From Dysgonamonadaceae bacterium (GTDB taxonomy: Bacteria > Bacteroidota > Bacteroidia > Bacteroidales > Dysgonomonadaceae): 64,000 nucleotides of DNA. The position numbers and the translations under genes were made by a program. The notes below the pieces were generated by a model. That model saw nothing but the letters and a program-made list of their open reading frames with translations. It was not told the DNA's origin and made no database searches. Below are positions 34,701-42,096 of the stretch, in pieces. The stretch lies in NCBI GenBank assembly GCA_031254645.1, contig JAIRUA010000012.1, positions 266,839-330,838 of the forward strand. Direction: 5' to 3'. Positions within the stretch are counted from its first letter, which is position 1. The number at the start of each line of letters is the position of its first letter.

Positions 34701-34962
34701 ACGCGACACGAGCTTTTTAAATGTTACATTCACTTCTCACGAGTTGGATTTGTTGAAAGAAAAGGGAAATTCACCTGAATGGATAACTCGCTTTTGGGTA
34801 GCCAAAGAAGCATACGGAAAAATGTTGGGCGTGGGTTTGCAAGGAAATCCCAAGCAATACGAAATAGAATTAATAAACGAAGAAGAATTAAAAATCAAAG
34901 ACACTTGGATAAAAACAGTCCTGCACAGGAATAATTTTATCGTTGGGTGGACACAAAAATAG
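31750..34962 (+). CDS. Polyketide/PUFA-type synthase 4: KS-DH-PPTase
   Basis: A 1070-residue paralogue of the preceding protein with an intact C-terminus. KS (about 5-470): Cys209, His344, His382. Dehydratase (about 590-860): His596 in EHPYLTDH, LFHGQTYQSI. The last 190 residues form an Sfp-type phosphopantetheinyl transferase: the magnesium motif VGIDIEKIEE (Asp978, Glu980) and WVAKEAYGKMLGVGL (Lys1019, Glu1020). It can therefore activate the three ACPs of synthase 2 itself. A fused PPTase behind DH is also known from enediyne PKSs, and KS-DH pairs from PfaC. ATG 31750 starts 11 bases after synthase 3; the alternative M at 31753 would be one codon shorter. Confidence 0.92.
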   Translation: MMNKNDIAIVGMSCYFPGANNIQEFWENLCKGVSSITDAPEDRIAPYYFANGGKTDVDQFYFKKGGFVTPMTLNPLDYGILPIAAEGIDQEHLIAMYLAKEALTDAGVFEKNTPLQKCGFILGKGNYVSAVGQRIAEFMYMPPIIEDLIKTVFPEATEEDIHRVKTETKAKLGRYQADTAAGSMPNLIVSSVVNRFDMKGPAYTIDAACASSVLAVEAAVNLLLSGQCDIALSGGLHFGQSAPFWSIFNIIGAASYKGQISPFSEDADGVLIGEGAGVLVLKKLDKAIADNDRIYAVIKACGSASDGADVSILAPSMKGQVNTLKQTWDKTEIDPKKIGYVETHGTATQVGDRVEIATLTDFFGDNTSSPALLGSVKSNIGHAMHAAGIAGLIKTVLALYHKKIPPTLNCEKPLKAMYDSRFMPAQQLTDWDEEKYPLVAAVNSFGFGGINTHVILEPYAASGKEDTVDLPVQSKAKPNDKPQNKMSMTLNFAHKTIDFSSLKETALQIRNRANVVSSTILALTEEDLKDPILREVNNNLREIAALQENMLNWHKAKTSKQAIEKEQTETIVEIQTPKADNTSTVEKNISFNLNEHPYLTDHTIVIQPKSRILEELNPVVPFAMTVETLLDQAKELSAEKKVLHLSSGRALKWIAVNEPFTSTIIANRKTDNCVSWSIPMYAEADITTGDAFPDVPEKYKTTIDLGENIFPKLPDKEEIYGLHLFHGQTYQSIAEIMQFTKKGIKALVFQAEGKGSLIDSFGQLVGLYCHLTLDKNWVSFPSGVEEIIFYQDFQDQAGVFECTMEVKKVTDYELLFDMIVKRDDKVWCVVKGWRNLRFDYDLNTMNTVRHPQYSTLAKRLNNNVFYYYKDPNMSASALQFLYARFLNLKERKHYDSLYPNQAREYLISRIALKDGVRKFLQKDEKDEMIYPIELSVEYDEKGKPFLYGHEKLKGLEVSIAHKGSEAVMMVSDKPVGIDIEKIEERDTSFLNVTFTSHELDLLKEKGNSPEWITRFWVAKEAYGKMLGVGLQGNPKQYEIELINEEELKIKDTWIKTVLHRNNFIVGWTQK

Positions 34963-35054
34963 TAAATAGATGAAACGAGCATGTGAGCATTTCACGCCAA
35001 AGTAAATGATTATCGCGAGTTCCATACACCACAAAGAAAAAATAAAATAATCGT

Positions 35055-35768
35055 ATGAAATTATTATGTTTTCCCTACGCAGGAGGCTCGGCTGTGAAAT
35101 TTCTGTCGTGGAAAAAATATTTAGACGGAATAGAAGTAATTGCGCTTGACCCGCCGGGCAGAGGGCGAAGAATGGAAGAGCCTTTGAGCGAAACCATTGA
35201 AGAAATGGTAGATGATTTGAAAAAACAAGTCTTAAATACAGTTGGTACAGAAGAAGAGTATGCTATTTATGCACATAGTATGGGTACAGTACTAGTTTAC
35301 GAGCTGCTACACAGCTTATTAAATGCAGGCTTTCAGATGCCTGTACACGTGTTCTTGTCAGGAAAAAATCCTCCGAACTACCTCTTGAAAGAAAAAACAC
35401 ACCGTCTCGAAGATGATAAGCTCATCAAAAAAATAATCAATATGGGAGGAATGGATCCCAACTTTTTTGAAGATCCGATAAGACGAAAAGTTTATCTGCC
35501 TATTTTTAGATCTGATTTCCGCATTTTAGAGACTTATCGTTACGAGAAAAAACAACAACAATTGCCCATTGATGTTACTTTCCTTTTCGCACCATTAGAC
35601 ATAATGTTGTGCTTTAATAGAGTGAAACGATGGGCAGATTATATCACAGGAACTTTTAAAATAAACTATTTTTTCGGCGGACATTTTTTCTTTTTCGGAC
35701 AAGAAGAAAAAGTAGCCGAAGTCATCAAAGAAGTTTTGTTGAATGATGATGAAGAAATTCCGTATTAA
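35055..35768 (+). CDS. Type II thioesterase (TEII/GrsT-like)
   Basis: A 237-residue alpha/beta-hydrolase that removes misprimed or stalled acyl groups from ACPs, or releases product. It begins LLCFPYAGGSA, the TEII signature. The catalytic triad can be read as Ser75 (YAHSMGT, Ala instead of the usual Gly before HSMG), Asp182 (FAPLDIM) and His210 (GGHFFF). As none of the megasynthases carries a terminal thioesterase or reductase domain, this enzyme could also be the chain-release activity. It is 92 bases downstream of synthase 4 and 100 bases before the exporter genes. Confidence 0.88.
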   Translation: MKLLCFPYAGGSAVKFLSWKKYLDGIEVIALDPPGRGRRMEEPLSETIEEMVDDLKKQVLNTVGTEEEYAIYAHSMGTVLVYELLHSLLNAGFQMPVHVFLSGKNPPNYLLKEKTHRLEDDKLIKKIINMGGMDPNFFEDPIRRKVYLPIFRSDFRILETYRYEKKQQQLPIDVTFLFAPLDIMLCFNRVKRWADYITGTFKINYFFGGHFFFFGQEEKVAEVIKEVLLNDDEEIPY

Positions 35769-35827
35769 TATTATTTTGAAGTCAAGACAATTTCATTAAA
35801 TAAAATGGATAGTTTGTAGAAAAAACG

Positions 35828-35835
35828 TACCTTTG
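35828..35835 (+). promoter_or_regulatory. -7 promoter element before the exporter genes
   Basis: TACCTTTG (TAnnTTTG), 33 bases before the first permease ATG. It suggests the exporter can be transcribed separately from the synthase genes. A TTTG at 35813-35816 is too close for a -33 box. Confidence 0.45.
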
Positions 35836-35868
35836 TAATGATAAATTTTGACAGTCCAAACATAAGCA

Positions 35869-37119
35869 ATGTTTGATATAGATAATTGGACAGAAATATT
35901 TAGTTCGATCAAAAAAAATAAGGTGCGGACGTTTCTCACGGGATTTGCCATTGCGTGGGGTATATTTATGTTTGTCATTATGCTTGCTGCAAGTAATGGG
36001 GCGCAAACAGGAATACAATCTGTGTTTGCAAAACGCACCAGCAATATTTTGCAAGTGCAGGGGCGTTTCACCTCCATACCCTACGAAGGATTGCCCGAAA
36101 ACAGAAGCATTAATCTGGATAACAGAGATTTGAATCGTTTGAGAAACCGTTTTGTAGAAACAGAATACATTTCGGCAATGATTCCTGTGAGAACAAGAAT
36201 ACGTTACGGCAGCGAAAGTACGGTTGGAAACACCATCGGAATATATCCTGATTACAACAACGTTGGCGGAATAAAAATTGTCGATAACCAAGGGCGGCTT
36301 ATTCACAACAGAGATATGGACGAACAGCGAAAAGTAGTCATTGTAAACAGACGATTGAGAGAAGTTTTGTTTAATGACGAAGACCCTGTCGGGAGAACAA
36401 TGCTAATCAACGATTTGCCATTTACCGTTATCGGTGTTTTCAGCGAAAACGCCATTGTTGACCTCGAGAAAGCGTATATCCCGTTTTCAACGGCTCAACT
36501 TCTGTTTGGAGACGGTTGGAGATTTAACAATTTGGCTTTTACCGTTCAGGGTTTGAGAACGAATAGAGATAATGAAACTTTCAGTGCCCATTTAAGGAGA
36601 GATTTTGCAGCGGCACATCAATTTCACCCCAACGACAGGGTCGCTGTCAATATGCAGAACGAATTGAGAACTTATCTGCAAACTTTCGGTATTTTCAATG
36701 CGATTGTTATTTTTATTTGGGTTATCGGGATAGGTACGTTGTTTGCAGGAATGGTTGGCGTGAGTAACATTATGCTGATTACCGTAAGAGAACGAACAAA
36801 AGAATTTGGCATACGAAAGGCGTTGGGAGCAAAGCCTTCATCCATTATTAAAGGAATTATTTTAGAGTCGGTTACCATTACCTCAATGTTTGGATATCTG
36901 GGACTGTTTTTGGGTATTTGGGTATGCGGTTTGGCAAATATATGGCTAAAAAACCACCCCGATGTGGAAAAATTCGCCATTTTTGAAAATCCTTCGGTAG
37001 ATATGGGTATGGCGATAGCGGCTATGGTTTTATTAATCGTTGTAGGTGTGTTGGCGGGCTATTTTCCCGCTCGTCAGGCAGTACGAGTACCGCCTGTGGA
37101 AGCAATGAGAGCAGAATAG
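35869..37119 (+). CDS. MacB/FtsX-type ABC transporter permease 1
   Basis: A 416-residue inner-membrane protein with the MacB topology: one N-terminal membrane helix (about 22-45, after the conserved KKNKVRTFLTGFAIAWGIF), a periplasmic MacB_PCD domain (about 48-270), and three C-terminal helices of an FtsX domain with the cytoplasmic coupling sequence VRERTKEFGIRKALGAKPSSI. Such permeases do not carry substrates through the membrane but transmit ATP-driven motion to an adaptor-TolC conduit. It is followed at 4 bases by a second permease and then the HlyD and TolC genes. No ABC ATPase gene is present in the window. Confidence 0.92.
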   Translation: MFDIDNWTEIFSSIKKNKVRTFLTGFAIAWGIFMFVIMLAASNGAQTGIQSVFAKRTSNILQVQGRFTSIPYEGLPENRSINLDNRDLNRLRNRFVETEYISAMIPVRTRIRYGSESTVGNTIGIYPDYNNVGGIKIVDNQGRLIHNRDMDEQRKVVIVNRRLREVLFNDEDPVGRTMLINDLPFTVIGVFSENAIVDLEKAYIPFSTAQLLFGDGWRFNNLAFTVQGLRTNRDNETFSAHLRRDFAAAHQFHPNDRVAVNMQNELRTYLQTFGIFNAIVIFIWVIGIGTLFAGMVGVSNIMLITVRERTKEFGIRKALGAKPSSIIKGIILESVTITSMFGYLGLFLGIWVCGLANIWLKNHPDVEKFAIFENPSVDMGMAIAAMVLLIVVGVLAGYFPARQAVRVPPVEAMRAE

Positions 37120-37123
37120 AAAA

Positions 37124-38368
37124 ATGTTAGATAGACTTGAAGAAATATGGGTTACCATTAGCCGGAATAAATTGAGAAGTTTTCTCACCGCCTTTGGTGT
37201 GTTTTGGGGAATTTTTATGCTGACGGTTATGATTGGAACGGGAAACGGATTGAAACGCGGTTTTGTACACGGTATTGACGGTTTTGCAAGTAACTCCTGT
37301 TTTCTCGGTCCTTTGCCTACGAGTATTCCATACCAAGGATTTCAAAGAGGACGAACGTGGAATATTCACAATCGGGATTTGAAAACTTTGACGGATTCGA
37401 TACCCGAAATCGATTTTCTTTCCCCGTTGGTTGTTGCACCGATATTTCTCAACAATGTTATTTCGGACACAAGGTCAGGCACATTTCCGATTAGAGGCAT
37501 CTACCCTAATTATTCCGATATTGAACGGCAACATTTAACAGGTCGTTTTATCAACGATTTGGATATTCAGCAACGAAGAAAAGTGTGCGTTATCGGAAGC
37601 AAAGTAGCCGAAGAACTTTTCCCGCAAGGAAACTCGATAGGACAAAATATTCGTATCAATGGCGTTGATTATCAAATAATCGGCATCACTTATGGTCTTT
37701 CGGACATCTCGATTGGAGGGTCGAGATTGGAAGATACCGTGTTGATTCCGCTCACTACCTTGCAGCAATTGAATAATTTAGGCGAAATCATACACATATT
37801 GGCTGCCACATCGAGAAATGAAATTCCGGCAAGCGTAGTGGAAGCGCGAATTAAAGAGGTATTGAAAAAAATAAACCGCATTCACCCCGACGACACCAGA
37901 GCGATGTGGAGTGTGAATCTGGAAGAGGAATTTAATATATTCACCAACCTGTTTGCGGGAATTGACGTGCTGATTTGGCTTATCGGGTCGGGCACATTGA
38001 TAGCCGGAATTATTGGTATCAGCAACATTATGTTGGTAACCGTGCGAGAAAGAACTCGCGAAATCGGGATACGTCGGGCGTTGGGTGCAACGCCGAGGAA
38101 GATTATCAGTCAAATCTTGTCGGAAAGTTTGGTTTTGAGCACTATCGCAGGGATTCCCGGATTATGTATGGGCGTTTATACCTTGCTGTTGGCAGATAAA
38201 TATTGGATACAACATTTGGACAATGTCTATTTTTACAAACCGATGATTACGCTCGATGTAGCCATACTGTCCATTGTTATATTGGTTGTATTCGGGGTAT
38301 TAGCGGGTATTATCCCTGCCCAAAGAGCGTTGAGTATTAAAGCAATTGATGCAATTAGAGAAGAATAA
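37124..38368 (+). CDS. MacB/FtsX-type ABC transporter permease 2
   Basis: A 414-residue paralogue of the preceding permease with the same layout: SRNKLRSFLTAFGVFWGIF at the first helix, a periplasmic MacB_PCD domain, then three C-terminal helices with VRERTREIGIRRALGATPRKI as the coupling motif. Two different permeases side by side suggest a heterodimer. The ending RALSIKAIDAIREE is the standard FtsX-family tail. Start ATG 37124 lies directly after the first gene's stop. Confidence 0.92.
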   Translation: MLDRLEEIWVTISRNKLRSFLTAFGVFWGIFMLTVMIGTGNGLKRGFVHGIDGFASNSCFLGPLPTSIPYQGFQRGRTWNIHNRDLKTLTDSIPEIDFLSPLVVAPIFLNNVISDTRSGTFPIRGIYPNYSDIERQHLTGRFINDLDIQQRRKVCVIGSKVAEELFPQGNSIGQNIRINGVDYQIIGITYGLSDISIGGSRLEDTVLIPLTTLQQLNNLGEIIHILAATSRNEIPASVVEARIKEVLKKINRIHPDDTRAMWSVNLEEEFNIFTNLFAGIDVLIWLIGSGTLIAGIIGISNIMLVTVRERTREIGIRRALGATPRKIISQILSESLVLSTIAGIPGLCMGVYTLLLADKYWIQHLDNVYFYKPMITLDVAILSIVILVVFGVLAGIIPAQRALSIKAIDAIREE

Positions 38369-38382
38369 AACATATCATATAT

Positions 38383-39495
38383 ATGAAAAAAGTAATCGTT
38401 AGAACTTTTGTGTTCCTTCTGGTAGGAGCGGTTTTAGTAAGTACGTTTTGGTTTTTGTGGGAAAGTTCACGCCCCGAAATACCGAGTTTTGAAGTTATAT
38501 CCCCTCAACCGGGAAATATTGAAAATGTAGTTACAATTACCGGAAATATCGAACCGCGCAATTTGACTAAAATTAAACCGGAAATTCCCGGAATTGTATC
38601 TCGAATTTCAAGAAAAAACGGTGACTATGTCAGACAGGGCGATGTCATTGCTACATTAAGAACCATTCCCGATGCCGGGCAAATGAGTGTGGCTGAATCT
38701 CGCTTGCGAACAGCTACTATTTCGTGGAGACAAATAACTGCGCATTATCACCGCCAAAAAGAGTTGTTTGAAAACCACGTTATTTCAAGAAATGACTTTG
38801 AAGTAGCCGAAGCAACTTATCAAAAAGCTTTGGAAGAGTTGTCAAGCTCGCAAGAAGCATTAGAAATTGCATCAACCGGTTCGTCAAGAGGCTCCAGCGT
38901 TAATAATACACACATTCGAGCCAATGCCTCAGGCAAAATCTTGGACATTCCGGTGAAAGAAGGCGACAGGGTGATACAAAGTAATGTGTTTTTTGATGGT
39001 ACTACCATTGCTGTTATTGCAGATATGAACGATTTGATTTTCAAGGGAACAATCGATGAAACCGATGTCGGAAAGATCTTCGTAAATATGCCCGTTAGCA
39101 TTTCTGTCGGGGCAATACCCAATCAATTAATAGAAGGCATATTGGAACATATTTCGCTGCAAGGAACAAGAAGAGACGGCTCGGTGGTATATGAAGTTGA
39201 AGCCGCTTTGAAAGCGCCTGAGGATATGCTTATCAGAGCCGATTATAGCGCGAATGCAAACATTATCGTCGAGAAAGCAACCAATGTGATTCAAATTCCG
39301 GAAAGTGTCATCGAGTTTAACAGAAATGGAACAACTTCGGTATATATTTTAACAAGCGGCGATGCAAGTAGGCAAACATTTGTACGAAAGCAAATTACAC
39401 TCGGCTTATCTGACGGAAATTATGTGGAAGTTATCGAAGGATTAATGCTAAATGATAAGATTAGAGGTGCGGAAATTGGAAATCATAACAGGTAA
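38383..39495 (+). CDS. HlyD/MacA-family periplasmic adaptor
   Basis: A 370-residue membrane fusion protein. One N-terminal helix (about 7-27) anchors it in the inner membrane. The lipoyl halves are IKPEIPGIVSRISRKNGDYV and IRANASGKILDIPVKEGDRV, separated by a coiled-coil hairpin (about 100-165). A beta-barrel and membrane-proximal domain follow. It bridges the permeases and TolC. It starts 14 bases after permease 2 and is part of the exporter operon. Confidence 0.93.
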   Translation: MKKVIVRTFVFLLVGAVLVSTFWFLWESSRPEIPSFEVISPQPGNIENVVTITGNIEPRNLTKIKPEIPGIVSRISRKNGDYVRQGDVIATLRTIPDAGQMSVAESRLRTATISWRQITAHYHRQKELFENHVISRNDFEVAEATYQKALEELSSSQEALEIASTGSSRGSSVNNTHIRANASGKILDIPVKEGDRVIQSNVFFDGTTIAVIADMNDLIFKGTIDETDVGKIFVNMPVSISVGAIPNQLIEGILEHISLQGTRRDGSVVYEVEAALKAPEDMLIRADYSANANIIVEKATNVIQIPESVIEFNRNGTTSVYILTSGDASRQTFVRKQITLGLSDGNYVEVIEGLMLNDKIRGAEIGNHNR

Positions 39496-39516
39496 AAATG
39501 ATAAAGAATAATTGGA

Positions 39517-40920
39517 ATGAAGATACAAAAAGGAATATTTCTGTTTTTTAGCCTGTTAATTGCCTTTACCGGCTTGGCAGAAGAAAGAATAACAAATCCG
39601 CCTCAAACAAACAGGTGGTCGTTGGAAGCATGTATCCAACACGCCATTGAACATAATATCAGCATTCAACGTCTTCAACTCCAACGAGAAGAAGCTAGAA
39701 TACAAGAAAACACATCCCGAAACAGCCGTATGCCCAATCTGAATATACAAGGTGCAACGGAAATGAGTTTCGGACGAACGGAGAATTTGACAGGCGAGTT
39801 TTACCAACGAAATGCAATGGTAACTAACGCTAATGTACAGAGCGTGCTACCTGTTTTTAGAGGATTTCGGATTTCAAATCAAGTGCAGCATTCCAGATTG
39901 GAAATGTTGGTAGCGGACGAAAATCTCAAAAAAGCAAAGGAAGATTTGTCGCTCTATATTACTTCTCTATTTTTGCAAGTGTTGTTTCTCAAAGAGTTAC
40001 ATCATATTAGCGAAGCACAGTTAGCATTAAGCAAAAACCAGTTGGAGCGTACCTTACTTTTGGTACGGGCAGGAAATGTTCCCGAATCCCTTTTGTACGA
40101 TGTCGAAGCGCAAATAGCCAAAGACGAAGTGGCGATTGTTGATGCTAAAAACAACATAGAATTAGCACTGTTAGACCTTGCTCAAAGTCTCGAATTAGAA
40201 AGAAATACCAATTTCGACATCTATGCACCACATTTTGAGGGAGATGTAATAGGACAGTTTATGAATAGTTTATTGTTCACTCCGGACGTTATCTATCAAA
40301 ACGCATTGAACATCAAGCCGGTTATCAAAGGACAAGAATACAGGATAGAAAGTGCTCAAAGAATGGTGAGAATAGCGCAAGCGGGATATTATCCGCAATT
40401 GGATTTTACGATAGGAGTCGGAACCCGATACCATCAGATATACAAACCAAGGGAGTGGTACAATCTTATTACACAGGAGCCTATACCGGTAAATCCTCCC
40501 TTTTTGACACAAATCCAAAACCACACAGTCCAGTTGGTGGGTATTCATTTTACGATTCCCGTTTTCAATCGCTTTCAAGTACGAAATCAAGTTCGCAGCG
40601 CCCGCGTTGATATTTTGAATCAACAATTGATTTTGGAAGAAAACAAAAAGGATTTGTTCAAAGAAATTCAAACGGCACATAAAAATGCGACGGCAGCCCG
40701 GGAAAAATTTCGCGCTTCGGAACGTGCCGTTCGCTCAACAAATGAAGCCTTCGAGCACGCTCGAAGGCGATACGAATTGGGAAGCAGTTCCGTTTTTGAA
40801 TTCAACGAGTCGCGTACCCGAATGATACAGAGCCGATCGGAATTAGTACAAGCAAAATACGAATATATTTTGCGCACAAAAATTTTGGATTTTTATAACG
40901 GAATACCTATCCGGTTATAA
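39517..40920 (+). CDS. TolC-like outer-membrane efflux channel
   Basis: A 467-residue outer-membrane protein with a signal peptide (KGIFLFFSLLIAFTGLAEE) and two OEP repeats of long helices (about 30-235 and 250-460). Typical TolC-family signatures are WSLEACIQHAIEHNISIQ at the start, the QSVLPVFRGFRISNQV strand and the matching FTIPVFNRFQVRNQVRSA in the second repeat. It completes the envelope-spanning exporter; it is the last gene of the cluster. Confidence 0.93.
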   Translation: MKIQKGIFLFFSLLIAFTGLAEERITNPPQTNRWSLEACIQHAIEHNISIQRLQLQREEARIQENTSRNSRMPNLNIQGATEMSFGRTENLTGEFYQRNAMVTNANVQSVLPVFRGFRISNQVQHSRLEMLVADENLKKAKEDLSLYITSLFLQVLFLKELHHISEAQLALSKNQLERTLLLVRAGNVPESLLYDVEAQIAKDEVAIVDAKNNIELALLDLAQSLELERNTNFDIYAPHFEGDVIGQFMNSLLFTPDVIYQNALNIKPVIKGQEYRIESAQRMVRIAQAGYYPQLDFTIGVGTRYHQIYKPREWYNLITQEPIPVNPPFLTQIQNHTVQLVGIHFTIPVFNRFQVRNQVRSARVDILNQQLILEENKKDLFKEIQTAHKNATAAREKFRASERAVRSTNEAFEHARRRYELGSSSVFEFNESRTRMIQSRSELVQAKYEYILRTKILDFYNGIPIRL

Positions 40921-41022
40921 TGAAGTATTTATGCGAGTATATTATGCCGGTCATCGGTATACCTATAACTATTGCTGTACTTTTTTAGGACTAAACAACA
41001 ATAAAGATTTCGACGAAGATGC

Positions 41023-41054
41023 AAATCTAAAATCGTAAATCTAAAATCGTAAAT
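41023..41054. repeat. Direct repeat, AAATCTAAAATCGT x2
   Basis: The 14-base unit AAATCTAAAATCGT occurs twice in tandem just before gpsA. The same double unit recurs at 60749-60780, and its reverse complement at 48533-48570 and 60701-60730. Confidence 0.85.
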
Positions 41055-41059
41055 AAATA

Positions 41060-42055
41060 ATGGATTCACTTGGAAAAATTTGCATCTTAGGAGGCGGAAC
41101 GTGGGGCACGGCGATGGCAAAAATCGTGCTGATGAACCAAAAAAGCATCAATTGGTTTATCCGTCGCGACGACCAAATAGAAGGATTTTACAAATTGGGA
41201 TACAACCCCAATTATCTCTCAAACGTAAAATTCAATCTATCGCAAATCACGTTTTATTCCAATATCGAAAAGGCTATTAAAGATTCCGACACGATAATCT
41301 TAGCCATTCCTTCGCCATATGTGAAGCAATATATGAAATGGATTTGGAACAGTACGTTCAAAGGAAAATTCGTTGTTTCCGCGCTCAAAGGTATTATTCC
41401 GGGCGATAATGCGGTGGTAACTGAATATTTAGCATACAATTTCAAAATTCCGATCGAAAATCTCGGCGTTATTTCCGGTCCGTGCCACGCCGAAGAAGTG
41501 GCATTAGAACGATTGTCGTTCTTGACCGTTGCCAGCAAAGATGTAAATAAAGCGCAACTCCTTTCCGAAGCCATTACATCGAAATTTATGAAATCGTCGG
41601 TTTCAACCGATGTGGTGGGAATAGAGTTGGCGGCAGTATTAAAAAATATTTACGCCATAGCTGCCGGTATTTGTCAAGGATTGCGGTATGGTGATAACTT
41701 TCAAGCTGTGCTGATGAGTAAATGTGCTACAGAAATGGAGTGTTTTCTCGCCGGCGTTGTGCCGATGCAGCGCAATATTTGCGAATTGCACTATTTAGGC
41801 GATATGCTTGTTACCGGATATTCACAATTTAGCCGCAATCGTACACTTGGAGCAATGCTCGGCAAAGGATATTCCGTAAAAACTGCGCAATTGGAAATGG
41901 AAATGATTGCCGAAGGGTATTATGGCGCGAAATGTATCGACGAAATGAATAAACATTTTAAAATCGATATTCCGATTGCGGAAACCGTGTATAAAATTTT
42001 GTATGAAAAAGTGCGACCGCAGGTGGCGATAAAGAAATTGATAGAGGAGTTCTGA
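41060..42055 (+). CDS. gpsA: Glycerol-3-phosphate dehydrogenase [NAD(P)+]
   Basis: Reduces dihydroxyacetone phosphate to sn-glycerol-3-phosphate, the backbone of phospholipids. The 331-residue protein has the Rossmann motif ILGGGTWGTAMAKI at residues 8-21, the conserved VVSALKGI lysine region, GVISGPCHAEEVA, and VVGIELAAVLKNIYAIAAGI with the catalytic lysine. Full length. With pgi downstream and lysS far upstream it forms the right-hand edge of the polyketide insertion. Confidence 0.96.
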   Translation: MDSLGKICILGGGTWGTAMAKIVLMNQKSINWFIRRDDQIEGFYKLGYNPNYLSNVKFNLSQITFYSNIEKAIKDSDTIILAIPSPYVKQYMKWIWNSTFKGKFVVSALKGIIPGDNAVVTEYLAYNFKIPIENLGVISGPCHAEEVALERLSFLTVASKDVNKAQLLSEAITSKFMKSSVSTDVVGIELAAVLKNIYAIAAGICQGLRYGDNFQAVLMSKCATEMECFLAGVVPMQRNICELHYLGDMLVTGYSQFSRNRTLGAMLGKGYSVKTAQLEMEMIAEGYYGAKCIDEMNKHFKIDIPIAETVYKILYEKVRPQVAIKKLIEEF

Positions 42056-42096
42056 AGCCAACAAATTAACAGATCAACAAATCAACAACAAAATAT

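Noticed and set aside
28718..34962. KS domains of synthases 3 or 4 acting as chain-length factors
   Set aside because: Both keep the Cys-His-His triad, whereas chain-length factors lack the catalytic Cys.
41023..41054. CRISPR-like interpretation of the AAATCTAAAATCGT tandem repeat
   Set aside because: The units are directly adjacent without spacers and belong to a dispersed intergenic repeat.
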